Source: Streptomyces lincolnensis
GTDB taxonomy: Bacteria; Actinomycetota; Actinomycetes; Streptomycetales; Streptomycetaceae
DNA length: 64,000 bases
NCBI RefSeq assembly: GCF_001685355.1
Contig: NZ_CP016438.1
Coordinates: forward strand, 5,270,001-5,334,000
Reading direction: 5' to 3'
Program-made: the position numbers and the translations under genes
Part shown: positions 23,588 to 30,771 of the stretch, piece after piece
How the letters are laid out: the number at the start of each line of letters is the position of its first letter
Numbering within the stretch: position 1 is the stretch's first letter
The notes under the pieces: model-generated
What the model was told of the DNA's origin: nothing
What the model saw: the letters and a program-made list of their open reading frames with translations, nothing else
Databases searched by the model: none

Positions 23588-24709
23588 ATGAGCGTGGCAC
23601 GGGGATCGAGAGAGCAGATGGACGTGGCTACGGCGGTGCCGACGGTGGCGGTGTTCGGCGCGTACGGCCACACCGGCCGCTTCGTGGTGCGGGAGCTGTT
23701 GGACCGGGGCCTGGCGGTGGTGGCGATCGGCCGGGACGCGGACAAGCTGCGGTCCTTGGCGACCGATATGGCTGGGACCGCGATGGCTGGTGAGGACGTC
23801 GGGACGATGTCCGGTCAGGGCGTCGAGATCCGCCCGGCGTCGGTCGACGACCCGGCCTCCCTCGACCGAGCCCTCTCCGGTGCGCAGGCGGTGATCAACT
23901 GCGCGGGCCCCTTCGCCACGACGGCCGCCCCCGTCATCGAGGCGGCCCTCCGCGCCGGCATTCCGTACGTGGACGTGGCGGCGGAGATCGAGGCGAACGC
24001 CGACACGTTCGCGCACTACGCGGACCGAGCCCGCGCGGCTGGTGTGTTGATCGTCCCCGCGATGGCGTTCTACGGCGGCCTGGGTGACGTGTTGGCCACC
24101 GCGGCGATGGGCGACTGGACGAAGGCCGACGAGGTCCACATCGCCTACGCGCTGAGCCACTGGCACCCCACGGAGGGCACCCGTGCGGCGGGCCGGATCT
24201 CCCGCTCCAGGCGAGGCGGCCGACGGGCCGTCTACACCAACGGCCGCCTGGAGTACCGCGACGACGCCCCTCCCACGGCCGAGTGGACCTTCCCCGACCC
24301 GCTGGGCACGCAGCCCGTCATCGCGGAGTTCACGATGGCCGACGTGGTGACGGTCCCGAGCCATGTGCCGGTCCCCGAAGTCCGCACCTACATGACGGCC
24401 ACGGCCGCCAAGGACGTCGTGTCCTCGGACGCCCCACCCCCGTCCCCGGTCGACGAGCGGGGCCGCTCCGACCAGACCTTCGTCGTGGACGTCGTAGTCC
24501 GCACCGGCGACGAGGAACGACGCGCGTCGGTGAGCGGTCAGGACATCTACGCGGTGACCGCGCCGCTCGTGGTGGAGGCGGTCGAGCGCATCCTGTCCGG
24601 CCGGGTCCGCGGGGATGCGGTCGGTGTCGTGTCGGCGGGCGCGCTCTTCGACGCGGCGGACTTCCTGTCGGCACTGAAGGCGAGCGACTGCCTGGAGCTG
24701 CTCCAGTAG
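23588..24709 (+). CDS. Saccharopine dehydrogenase-like NAD(P)-binding protein
   Basis: 373 aa; ATG 23588 has GAGGGGG close upstream. The Rossmann motif is VFGAYGHTGRFVVRELLDRG, then AQAVINCAGPFATTAAPVIEAAL and GIPYVDVAAEIEAN, the pattern of trans-acting enoyl reductase/saccharopine-reductase-like proteins. Substrate unknown. The GGRRAVYTNGRLEYRDDAPP segment and the C-terminal alpha/beta part match actinobacterial members. Divergent from the GlxA-type regulator, which probably controls it. The stop is followed by an ECF41-type promoter for the next gene. Confidence 0.82.
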   Translation: MSVARGSREQMDVATAVPTVAVFGAYGHTGRFVVRELLDRGLAVVAIGRDADKLRSLATDMAGTAMAGEDVGTMSGQGVEIRPASVDDPASLDRALSGAQAVINCAGPFATTAAPVIEAALRAGIPYVDVAAEIEANADTFAHYADRARAAGVLIVPAMAFYGGLGDVLATAAMGDWTKADEVHIAYALSHWHPTEGTRAAGRISRSRRGGRRAVYTNGRLEYRDDAPPTAEWTFPDPLGTQPVIAEFTMADVVTVPSHVPVPEVRTYMTATAAKDVVSSDAPPPSPVDERGRSDQTFVVDVVVRTGDEERRASVSGQDIYAVTAPLVVEAVERILSGRVRGDAVGVVSAGALFDAADFLSALKASDCLELLQ

Positions 24710-24729
24710 CTCGGGCCTGGCCCGGCGGC

Positions 24730-24756
24730 TGTCACAACTCCCGGACCGGTTCCGTC
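24730..24756 (+). promoter_or_regulatory. ECF41-type promoter upstream of the first AhpD-like gene
   Basis: TGTCACA at 24730-24736, exactly 16 nt spacer, then CGTC at 24753-24756. This matches the published ECF41 promoter pattern and is identical in layout to the two elements at 27862-27888 and 27934-27960. It is 49 nt upstream of the ATG at 24806. Confidence 0.8.
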
Positions 24757-24805
24757 TGTGAGGTACAAGGCATAACCACCCACGACGTAACCGGAGTTGA
24801 GTGCC

Positions 24806-25279
24806 ATGACCGCGCGCCTGAACCTGCTCACCAACCCGATCGGAACCACGTTCTTCCGCCACTTCGCCGCAGCGGCCAAGACAATCTCGCAGTCGTCTTT
24901 GCCCCACGCGACGGAGGAACTGGTCAAGCTGCGGGCCAGCCAGATCAACGGCTGCGGGTTCTGCACGGACATGCACGCCAAGGACGCGGTGGCCGCGGGC
25001 GAGTCCCACCAGCGTCTGCACCTGGTCGCGGCCTGGCGGGAGGCCACGGTGTTCACCGACGCCGAGCGCGCCGCGCTGGAGCTGACGGAGGAGGCCACCC
25101 GTATCGCCGACGGCGCCGGCGGCGTCCCGGACGAGGTGTGGGAGCGGGCCGCCAAGCACTACGACGAGGACCAGCTCATCGCCCTGGTCTCGACGGTCGC
25201 CCTCATCAACGCGGCCAACCGCATGAACGTGATGGTCCGGCTGCCGGCGGGGGACTACGAGCCCGGCCAGTTCGCGTGA
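24806..25279 (+). CDS. Carboxymuconolactone decarboxylase family protein (AhpD-like), copy 1
   Basis: 157 aa from ATG 24806 (GGAG 9 nt upstream). The CxxC motif in INGCGFCTDMHAKDA with the following His is the AhpD-type redox centre; ELVKLRASQINGC and HLVAAWREATVFTDAERAAL are family signatures. The protein is probably an alkylhydroperoxidase-like antioxidant. It is clearly paralogous to the gene at 28001-28474 (WREATVFT.AERAALEL shared). Its promoter matches ECF41 exactly, although the sigma gene is 3.8 kb away. AhpD/CMD genes are among the known partners of ECF41 sigma factors. Confidence 0.9.
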   Translation: MTARLNLLTNPIGTTFFRHFAAAAKTISQSSLPHATEELVKLRASQINGCGFCTDMHAKDAVAAGESHQRLHLVAAWREATVFTDAERAALELTEEATRIADGAGGVPDEVWERAAKHYDEDQLIALVSTVALINAANRMNVMVRLPAGDYEPGQFA

Positions 25280-25293
25280 CATGGCCCGTCGCT

Positions 25294-25316
25294 CTATAGC
25301 ATTTCTAATGCCATAG
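25294..25316. promoter_or_regulatory. Operator dyad for the toxin-antitoxin pair
   Basis: CTATAGCAT (25294-25302) and ATGCCATAG (25308-25316) form an inverted repeat with one mismatch around 5 nt, ending 7 nt before the antitoxin ATG. This is a likely autoregulatory site for the ribbon-helix-helix antitoxin. Confidence 0.6.
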
Positions 25317-25323
25317 TGGATGC

Positions 25324-25602
25324 ATGACTGACGACGCCGACTTCTCGCCCGGTGACGGTCCCAGCAGCGGCATCTCCGTCACGCTGTCCGCCGGTACTCT
25401 CCAGGCGATCCGTGAGCGGGTCGGTAAGCGCGGGGTGTCCGCGTATCTGGAGAAGGCGGCTCAGCGGCAGATAGAGCGGGACAACCTGGACGAGCTGATC
25501 ACAGAGTTCGAGGCGGTGCACGGGCCGGCCGACCCAGAGGCCGTCGCGGCGAAGCGCGGTCGACTCACCGGCGAGGCGTCCGGGGCTGGGGCCGCTGCGT
25601 GA
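25324..25602 (+). CDS. Antitoxin, ribbon-helix-helix (CopG/VapB-like)
   Basis: 92 aa. A short beta strand ISVTLSAGTLQAI followed by RERVGKRGVSAYLEKAAQRQ is the RHH DNA-binding pattern; the C-terminal half (NLDELITEFEAVHGPADPEA) is the expected toxin-binding tail. It precedes the PIN-domain toxin with a GTGA overlap. Few bases separate the dyad and the start codon, so the transcript may have a very short leader. It should neutralise the toxin and repress the operon. Confidence 0.85.
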   Translation: MTDDADFSPGDGPSSGISVTLSAGTLQAIRERVGKRGVSAYLEKAAQRQIERDNLDELITEFEAVHGPADPEAVAAKRGRLTGEASGAGAAA

Positions 25603-25997
25603 GTGGCGCCCTCGTCCTGGACAGCGAGGGACTGGCGAAGGCGGTGCAGCGGGACCGGGAGGTGCACGAGTGGTTGGTCGCGGCCCGTGAGGCGGACCTA
25701 CCCGTGGTGACGTCCGCCGCGGTCCTGGTCGAGGTGATCCATCCCCGGATCGACGACGCCGCCCTACGGTGGACGCTGTCGCGCCTCCACGTCGAGCCGG
25801 TCACCCAGACCCTGGCCCACTCGGCCGCCAACTTGCTCCGCGGCACCGGCTTGCACGGCCACAAACACGCCATCGACGCCATGCTCTGCGCGACGGCCCT
25901 GCACCATCAGGGCCGGGTCACGATCCTGACGTCCGACGTCGAGGACATCGGCCTGCTCACCGCCGATCACGCCCGCGTCCTGGCGGAGACGGTCTGA
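25599..25997 (+). CDS. PIN-domain ribonuclease toxin (VapC-like)
   Basis: 132 aa, GTG start overlapping the antitoxin stop. The four acidic PIN residues are readable: Asp8 (LVLDSEG), Glu45 (VLVEVIH), Asp93 (HAIDAMLCATA) and Asp113 (LTSDVEDIG). VapC toxins are Mg-dependent RNases, often cutting tRNA or rRNA. It begins an accessory stretch that continues to about 34 kb. Confidence 0.87.
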   Translation: MSGALVLDSEGLAKAVQRDREVHEWLVAAREADLPVVTSAAVLVEVIHPRIDDAALRWTLSRLHVEPVTQTLAHSAANLLRGTGLHGHKHAIDAMLCATALHHQGRVTILTSDVEDIGLLTADHARVLAETV

Positions 25998-26621
25998 CGG
26001 TGGTGTTGTCGAGTCCATATGCGTGCTGGGCGGGTCGCGTGTGCTGTCGCCGGACAACGGCGTTGCTGCCGGCGGTTATGACGCGAGCGGATGCGCGGCG
26101 ATAGGCGGGAGCGGAGCGGCCAGAGGCCGCTGATCAAGCGGGCCGCAACTGAGCTGCGATGCGCTGGAACTCCCTGTCGTCGCTATCACTGACGGACTCA
26201 TCACTCACACGGCGACCGCATCGCTCGTTCTGGCTGAACGAACCACTCCTCCATGAGGAACTCGCGAGGCTCACGTCAACATGACTTGCAAGCATCCGAA
26301 CCTGGGCATGGGGCACTTGCACGCTTTCCAACTGTGGGTGCAGCGGCGTTCACCTGCGTTCATGGACGACCTGTCGTTGACGTCGGGACAGCTTCGGGTC
26401 TGCACTGAACGGACGTGAACTGAGCTGAATGAGACGGAAACTGAGACGCTGCGGGCCTGTCGCAAGTGCACGGTCGCCGGGTGTCACTTCGGAGCTTGCT
26501 GGTCAGGCATCACCTGGGACTAGACACGGGCGAGCAGGCTGGTTGTCTTGCCTCGATACCGTTTGCCTCGGCTTGCCTGTGTGCCCGCCTGGCGTAGATC
26601 CACTGCCTTACGCTTCGGTGC
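25998..26621. other. 624-bp intergenic stretch without a recognisable gene
   Basis: No reading frame with family signature, codon bias or ribosome site was found here; the only frames are short (up to ~85 codons, on both strands). Base composition is lower in GC than in the surrounding core genes, consistent with acquired or decayed DNA between the toxin-antitoxin pair and the SMI1 gene. Confidence 0.5.
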
Positions 26622-27299
26622 ATGGGGGCGATGACTTGGCGCGGTGTCCGAGAGCGGGTGGAGATTTTGGCCCGTGCTGACAAGGCGCGGGAGGTCTTTG
26701 GAGCGTGGGGCAAGTCCGGGGGAACGGGGCACCACTTCCGGCTTGCTGATCCGCTCTCGGAGGCGAGTGTCGCCGAGGTAGAGGCTCAGTGGGGTGTCTC
26801 GCTGCCTGAGGAATACCGGGCCTTCCTCCTCGAAGTCGGCGCAGGCGGTGCAGGACCCTTCTATGGACTCACGACCCTGTCCCGCACAGATGCCGGGTGG
26901 CTGTGGAGTGACCCCGGCGGCGGCACCGTCCACGAGCGACTGCGCTTTCCCTTCCCGGATGTGGAAGAGACCGTGCGTGCGCAGGACGAGCATGAGCGCA
27001 AGGAGCCCGTCGCGTCCCACTTCGAGGACGAAGCAGCCTTCGACGCGGCGTACCGCGCCTGGCTTGAGGAGGACGAGAAGCTGTCCGACTGGTTCTTGTC
27101 CGGCGCTGTGTGCCTCAGTCACGAAGGCTGCGGCTACTTCCACTGGTTGGTCGTGTCTGGCCCACAGCGCGGGCAAGTGTGGCTCGACGAGCGTCCAGGC
27201 GACGGGCGGTTCAGTCCCCTCGGGCAGGTCGGATTATTCGCTGACTGGTACCTCGACTGGGTTGAGAAGACCGAGGCTGTCGTGCGGCGGGGTCGCTAA
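26622..27299 (+). CDS. SMI1/KNR4 family protein
   Basis: 225 aa; ATG 26622, alternative ATG 26631. The SMI1/KNR4 fold is shown by LSEASVAEVEAQWGVSLPEEYRAFLLEVGAGGAGP-type residues 46-80, and a distal CGYFHWLVVSGPQRGQVWLDER segment. In bacteria such proteins are often immunity proteins of contact-dependent or polymorphic toxin systems, or are found alone. No toxin gene is adjacent. The stop TAA (27297-27299) lies immediately at the left end of the IS-bounded segment, so the C-terminus may have been altered by the insertion. Confidence 0.8.
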   Translation: MGAMTWRGVRERVEILARADKAREVFGAWGKSGGTGHHFRLADPLSEASVAEVEAQWGVSLPEEYRAFLLEVGAGGAGPFYGLTTLSRTDAGWLWSDPGGGTVHERLRFPFPDVEETVRAQDEHERKEPVASHFEDEAAFDAAYRAWLEEDEKLSDWFLSGAVCLSHEGCGYFHWLVVSGPQRGQVWLDERPGDGRFSPLGQVGLFADWYLDWVEKTEAVVRRGR

Positions 27300-27437
27300 G
27301 GGCTGTCCCGCAAGTGATCTTGATTGCGACATCTCGGATTGTGGTTGGTGTGATCACGGCACCGGAGCCGTGCTGGAGTCCGTGCACCGGGGTGAGCCCG
27401 CGCGCCTTCGGCAACCGGCTCACGCCGACCTGGGTGA
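27300..27437 (+). pseudogene. Truncated IS5-like transposase, 5' stub
   Basis: After the terminal repeat the sequence reads (in frame) VITAPEP-W-SPCTGVSPRAFGN, parallel to VAGAITASEP and FTGLSPRTFGK of the right-hand copy. Homology stops at about 27437, where the DoxX stop codon begins. Only the first ~40 codons remain. Confidence 0.75.
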
Positions 27438-27824
27438 TCAGCCGGTGAAGGACTCGGGGCCGAAACGGCCCCACGCCAGGAAGAAGGCCAGGGCGAGGTA
27501 GACCAGGTCGCCCGCGATCGTGACTCTCTCGCCACGGCGGAGGCGCATGGTCAGCGCGCCGGCGAACAGCAGCACCAGTCCGGTGGCGGCCAGCGGTACC
27601 AGGACCGGTGCGATGTCGAGCGCGGCGGGCAGGATCAGGCCCGCCGCGGCCAGGAGCTCGATGGCGCCGATGATTTTGAGGGCACCAGGGCTGAAGTCCT
27701 CGACCCATCGGGTGGCGGTGCCGCCCATGGCGGCCAGCTTCTCCTTGGGCACGAACATTTTGGAGCTGCCGGTCAGGCAGACGGCGGCCATCAGTCCGGC
27801 GATGATCCAGAGTGCGAGGTTCAT
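27438..27824 (-). CDS. DoxX family membrane protein
   Basis: 128 aa from ATG 27824 (AAGGAG 6 nt upstream; another ATG at 27827). Four hydrophobic segments are visible: ALWIIAGLMAAVCLTGS, ALKIIGAIELLAAAGLILP, APVLVPLAATGLVLLFAGA and DLVYLALAFFLAWGRF. This is the DoxX/DoxD-like layout of small integral membrane proteins, in some systems linked to oxidant defence. Its promoter (27862-27888) is an exact ECF41-type element shared back to back with the AhpD-like gene, so both should respond to the adjacent sigma factor. Confidence 0.87.
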   Translation of the reverse strand: MNLALWIIAGLMAAVCLTGSSKMFVPKEKLAAMGGTATRWVEDFSPGALKIIGAIELLAAAGLILPAALDIAPVLVPLAATGLVLLFAGALTMRLRRGERVTIAGDLVYLALAFFLAWGRFGPESFTG

Positions 27825-27861
27825 CATCAGCTCCTTGATCGAGGATTCCTGCTTCCCCTGG

Positions 27862-27888
27862 GACGAGACAGCGCCCCCGCATGTGACA
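27862..27888 (-). promoter_or_regulatory. ECF41-type promoter of the DoxX gene
   Basis: On the minus strand TGTCACA (complement of 27882-27888), a 16-nt spacer and CGTC (complement of 27862-27865). It forms a back-to-back pair with the element at 27934-27960. Confidence 0.8.
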
Positions 27889-27933
27889 TCTCCGAACATC
27901 CGAGTTCGGGGAGACGTGGATCACACGCGTCCG

Positions 27934-27960
27934 TGTCACAGGGCGTCGGGCTGTCTCGTC
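27934..27960 (+). promoter_or_regulatory. ECF41-type promoter of the second AhpD-like gene
   Basis: TGTCACA at 27934-27940, 16-nt spacer, CGTC at 27957-27960, 40 nt before the ATG at 28001. The -10 flanks (GCTGTCTCGTCCC) are identical to those of the divergent DoxX promoter. Confidence 0.82.
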
Positions 27961-28000
27961 CCAGGGGGTGTAGCCACCGACGAGCACGGAGGAGCACACC

Positions 28001-28474
28001 ATGGACGCGCGACTGAACTACTTCGCCAGCCCGACCGCCGCAAAAGCCCTCAAGCACCTCATGTCGGCGGGCAAGACGCTCAAGGACTCGCCGCTGGCGG
28101 CCGCGACACAGGAACTCGTGGCCCTGCGCGTGAGCCAGATCAACGGCTGCGCCGTCTGCATCGACATGCACACAAAGGAGGCCGCCGCTGCCGGGGAGGC
28201 CCCGGTGCGGCTGAACCTGGTGGCGGCGTGGCGGGAGGCCACGGTCTTCACCGAGGCCGAGCGTGCCGCGCTGGAGCTGGCGGAGCAGGGGACCCGGGTT
28301 GCGGACGCGGCCGGCGGGGTCAGCGACGAGGTCTGGGCGCGTGCCGCGAAGCACTTCGACGAGGAGCAGCTCACTGCCCTGGTGGTCCTGGTTTCTTTCA
28401 TGAACACGGCGAACCGGCTGAACATCATCGCCCAGCAGCCGGCCGGCGACTACGAGGTCGGGCAGTTCCACTGA
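28001..28474 (+). CDS. Carboxymuconolactone decarboxylase family protein (AhpD-like), copy 2
   Basis: 157 aa; GGAGGAG upstream of ATG 28001. The redox CxxC lies in INGCAVCIDMHTKEA; shared blocks with copy 1 are VAAWREATVFTEAERAAL and a PAGDYEVGQF C-terminus. It is the adjacent CMD-type partner expected for an ECF41 sigma factor. Probably a peroxidase-like or disulfide-reducing protein. It lies inside the IS-bounded segment, so the two copies may reflect duplication or gain of a related cassette. Confidence 0.9.
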   Translation: MDARLNYFASPTAAKALKHLMSAGKTLKDSPLAAATQELVALRVSQINGCAVCIDMHTKEAAAAGEAPVRLNLVAAWREATVFTEAERAALELAEQGTRVADAAGGVSDEVWARAAKHFDEEQLTALVVLVSFMNTANRLNIIAQQPAGDYEVGQFH

Positions 28475-28617
28475 TTTGGCCATCGATGAGCCGCCCGGGG
28501 CACTGTCACCCCGGGCGCGGGGGTGTTGCACAGCCCCGTTGACGGACCGCAAGATCACCAGAACTGGCCCGCGCCGGGAGATACGGCCGGGCGGGAAGAT
28601 CTCAAGGGGGATGCGGC

Positions 28618-29541
28618 GTGAACAAGGTCGACGAGTTCGAGGAGCTGCGGCCACTGCTTTTCTCGATCGCTTACCGGATTCTGGGCAGCGTGAGCGAGGC
28701 CGAGGACGCGGTGCAGGAGACATGGCTGCGCTTCGATGGCTCGACGACCCTTCCCACGTCGGTCAAGGCGTTTCTGTCCGCCACGGTGACGCGGATCTCG
28801 ATCGACGTGCTGCGCTCCGCGCGGGTGCGGCGGGAGGAGTACGTGGGCCCGTGGTTCCCCGAGCCACTGCTGAGTGATCCGTACCAGGATCCGGCGCGCT
28901 CGGCGGAGCTGGCCGACTCGGTGTCGATGGCGGCGCTGCTGCTTCTGGAGCGGCTGAGCCCGCTGGAGCGGTCGGTGTTCGTGCTGCGGGAGGTGTTCGG
29001 TTTCGGGTTCGACGACGTCGCCTCGGCGGTGGGGCGTTCGGAGGCGGCGTGCCGGCAGCTGCTGGTACGGGCGCGGCGGCACATGGAGGCCGGGCGGCCG
29101 CGGTTCGAAGCGGACCGTCAGGAGCGGCAGGAGCTGGCGACGCGGTTCTTCGACGCCCTCCGCGAAGGCGATGTCGCCGGCCTGCGGGATCTGCTGGCCG
29201 CCGACGTGCAGATGGTCGGGGACGGCGGCGGCAAGGCCCCGCAGTTGGCCAGGGCCGTCATCGGCGCCGAGAACGTGGCCCGGCTGCTGGCCTCCGTTTT
29301 CCCGCTGCTGGCCCGGATCGACGTGACGTTCGAGCCGCACGAGGTCAACGGCCAGCCCGGCGCCATTTTCCGAGACAGGGACGGCAGGGTCCTCCATGCC
29401 CTGGCCCTCGACGTGCTCGACGGGCAGATCCAGACCATCCGCTCGGTGATCAACCCCGACAAGCTCGGCCACCTCGGACCGGTGGCCGACGCCTGGGCCA
29501 TCGACGGCGAGGTGAAACAAGCCCGCCGGCAGATGAAGTGA
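28618..29541 (+). CDS. ECF41 sigma factor with fused SnoaL-like C-terminal domain (SigJ-like)
   Basis: 307 aa, GTG start with AAGGGGG upstream. Sigma region 2 (LLFSIAYRILGSVSEAEDAV) and region 4 (LSPLERSVFVLREVFGFGFD) are followed by a ~130-aa SnoaL/NTF2-like domain. Three group hallmarks are present: WFPEP at 79-83 between the regions, DGGGK at 202-206 and NPDKL at 279-283. In ECF41 the fused domain replaces a separate anti-sigma factor. The target promoter is TGTCACA-N16-CGTC, which is found exactly three times nearby. No such element precedes its own gene. The transposase pseudogene begins 31 nt after the stop. Confidence 0.92.
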   Translation: MNKVDEFEELRPLLFSIAYRILGSVSEAEDAVQETWLRFDGSTTLPTSVKAFLSATVTRISIDVLRSARVRREEYVGPWFPEPLLSDPYQDPARSAELADSVSMAALLLLERLSPLERSVFVLREVFGFGFDDVASAVGRSEAACRQLLVRARRHMEAGRPRFEADRQERQELATRFFDALREGDVAGLRDLLAADVQMVGDGGGKAPQLARAVIGAENVARLLASVFPLLARIDVTFEPHEVNGQPGAIFRDRDGRVLHALALDVLDGQIQTIRSVINPDKLGHLGPVADAWAIDGEVKQARRQMK

Positions 29542-29572
29542 CCCGGGACCGGCCGTGGGCCGGCTCGTTCGC

Positions 29573-30335
29573 CTATCCGGTGACGTTGAGGTTGTGCAGG
29601 CGGGCGATGCCGCGCATCGCGTGGTGCCGCCGTCGCCGCGGAGGCGGCAGTCACGCAAGATCTTCCAGGTCTTCATGCGCGCGAAGACGTGCTCGACGCG
29701 GGCCCGGACCTGTTTGTGGCTTTTGTTGTGCGCCTGCTTCCAGCCGGGGAGTTCTTCGTCCGCGCTGCGGCGGTGAGGGATGACCAGTCCCGTTCCGCGG
29801 TAGCCGCCGTCGGCGATCGTTACGGTCTTCCCGACGGCGTCCTTCGCGCCGGACTCGGCCCAGGCACGGCAGTCGTGCGGTTGCCCGGCAGTGGACGGCC
29901 GATCACGACCACCAGCCGGGTGTCGGCGTCGACGACCACCTGATGGTTCGTCGAATGCCGATAGTTCTTTGACTGCTCGGCCACGCTGTGATCGCGGCTC
30001 GGCACCAGGGTGCCGTCCACGATCAGCACGGCGTTCGCGCGAAATCGGCGCCGCGGCGGGAGCGCGAGCTTCGGTCCGAGGTGGTCGATGACCCGGTCCG
30101 CCGCCGACTTCGACACCCCGAACGGCGCCAGCTGCCTCAGTGTCAGGTTAGTGCGCCAGTAAGCGGCCACAAGCAGCACCCGGTCCTGAAGAGGGAGCTT
30201 CCAGGGCCGACCACGGCCCGGCGCGTCGGCACCCTCTCGGCGCAGCTGAGTCACCAACTTGCCGAAGGTGCGCGGGCTCAGCCCGGTGAACGGGGCTATC
30301 CAAGACGGCTCCGACGCCGTGATCGCACCAGCCAC
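29573..30335 (-). pseudogene. IS5-like transposase broken by two frameshifts
   Basis: Starting at GTG 30335 (VAGAITASEP) the frame gives a THAP/HTH-like N-terminus and then VLIVDGTLVPSRDHSVAEQS with the first acidic catalytic residue. After GRPLPGNR (about 29885) a single missing base moves the continuation (DCRAWAESGAKDAVG, IADGGYRGTGLVIPHRR, VRARVEHVFARMKTWKILRD) into another frame. After LRGDG a second missing base moves HHAMRGIARLHNLNVTG, ending in TAG, into a third frame. All conserved blocks are recognisable, so this is recent decay of an IS5-group transposase. Self-mobility is unlikely. Confidence 0.8.
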
Positions 30336-30353
30336 AGCCCAAGACCATCGCAC

Positions 30354-30378
30354 ATCAAGATCACTTGCGGGACAGCCC
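30354..30378 (-). repeat. Right terminal inverted repeat of the IS-bounded segment
   Basis: Exact 25-bp inverted copy of 27300-27324, flanked outside by TTAG (CTAA when read into the element). Confidence 0.9.
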
Positions 30379-30771
30379 TTAGGACGGGTGTTCAAGGGCT
30401 CCAGGCTTAAAGACGTATGCGCAGGCTGGGAGTTCGATGCCTTGGCGGTGGGCCAACGGTAAGAAGAGCACCGGTCGGATCGTCCAGGTGATGCGAATGC
30501 GAGCCTGGGTGACCGTCACCGTACTGGGCTCGGCGCGCAGCAATGCTTTCCTCGTCGCGATGCGGCCGTCGTACAGCCACTGCCATGCCTGCTCGGATGC
30601 CTCCGGGTCGAACGCCGGAGAGATGGTGCGCAGCGCGACGGCAACCCACCTGTCCGCCTGGGGTGCCGAGTAGGCGTCGAAGGACGCCCGCAACACCAAC
30701 TCGCCCTCGTCGGTGAGTTCTTCCGTCCAGCACTCGCACCAGTAGCCCCGGCGGGCTTCGCCGTTCAGCAC
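30379..30771 (-). CDS. Hypothetical protein coupled to the ATP-binding protein
   Basis: 130 aa from GTG 30771, overlapping the upstream stop by 7 nt. It is tryptophan-rich and mixed alpha/beta (RGYWCECWTEELTDEGELVL, SEQAWQWLYDGRIATRKALL). No family is recognised; similar small genes often follow RsbW-like ATP-binding genes in Streptomyces. The TAA stop (30379-30381) is formed exactly at the CTAA flank of the IS end, so the C-terminus may be truncated or newly created by the insertion. Confidence 0.65.
   Translation of the reverse strand: MLNGEARRGYWCECWTEELTDEGELVLRASFDAYSAPQADRWVAVALRTISPAFDPEASEQAWQWLYDGRIATRKALLRAEPSTVTVTQARIRITWTIRPVLFLPLAHRQGIELPACAYVFKPGALEHPS

Larger units (their letters stand above)
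27300..30378. mobile_element. IS5-like composite segment with 25-bp perfect terminal inverted repeats
   Basis: The first 25 bp, starting GGGCTGTCCCGCAAGTGATC (27300-27324), recur as an exact inverted copy at 30354-30378. Each end is the 5' end of an IS5-like transposase gene pointing inward, and each is preceded by CTAA, matching the YTAR targets of IS5-group elements. Between them lie DoxX, an AhpD-like gene and an ECF41 sigma factor. The left copy is a ~138-bp stub; the right copy carries a nearly complete but frameshifted transposase. Neither copy shows its own 3' terminal repeat. The unit looks like a composite transposon with degenerated ends. Confidence 0.7.

Noticed and set aside
24781..24806. 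TTG at 24797 as start of the first AhpD-like gene
   Set aside because: The ATG at 24806 has GGAG at proper spacing and matches the start of the paralogue at 28001.
25998..26621. A small gene or tRNA in the 624-bp gap
   Set aside because: No cloverleaf, CCA-end stem or motif-bearing frame could be found; the short frames have no ribosome sites.
27211..28002. Long minus-strand frame across the IS stub and DoxX
   Set aside because: It is in a different frame from DoxX, has no membrane helices or motif, and crosses the IS junction.
28504..28535. TGTCACC upstream of the ECF41 sigma gene as an autoregulatory promoter
   Set aside because: The -35 box has one mismatch and no CGTC follows at the required spacing, so autoregulation is not supported.
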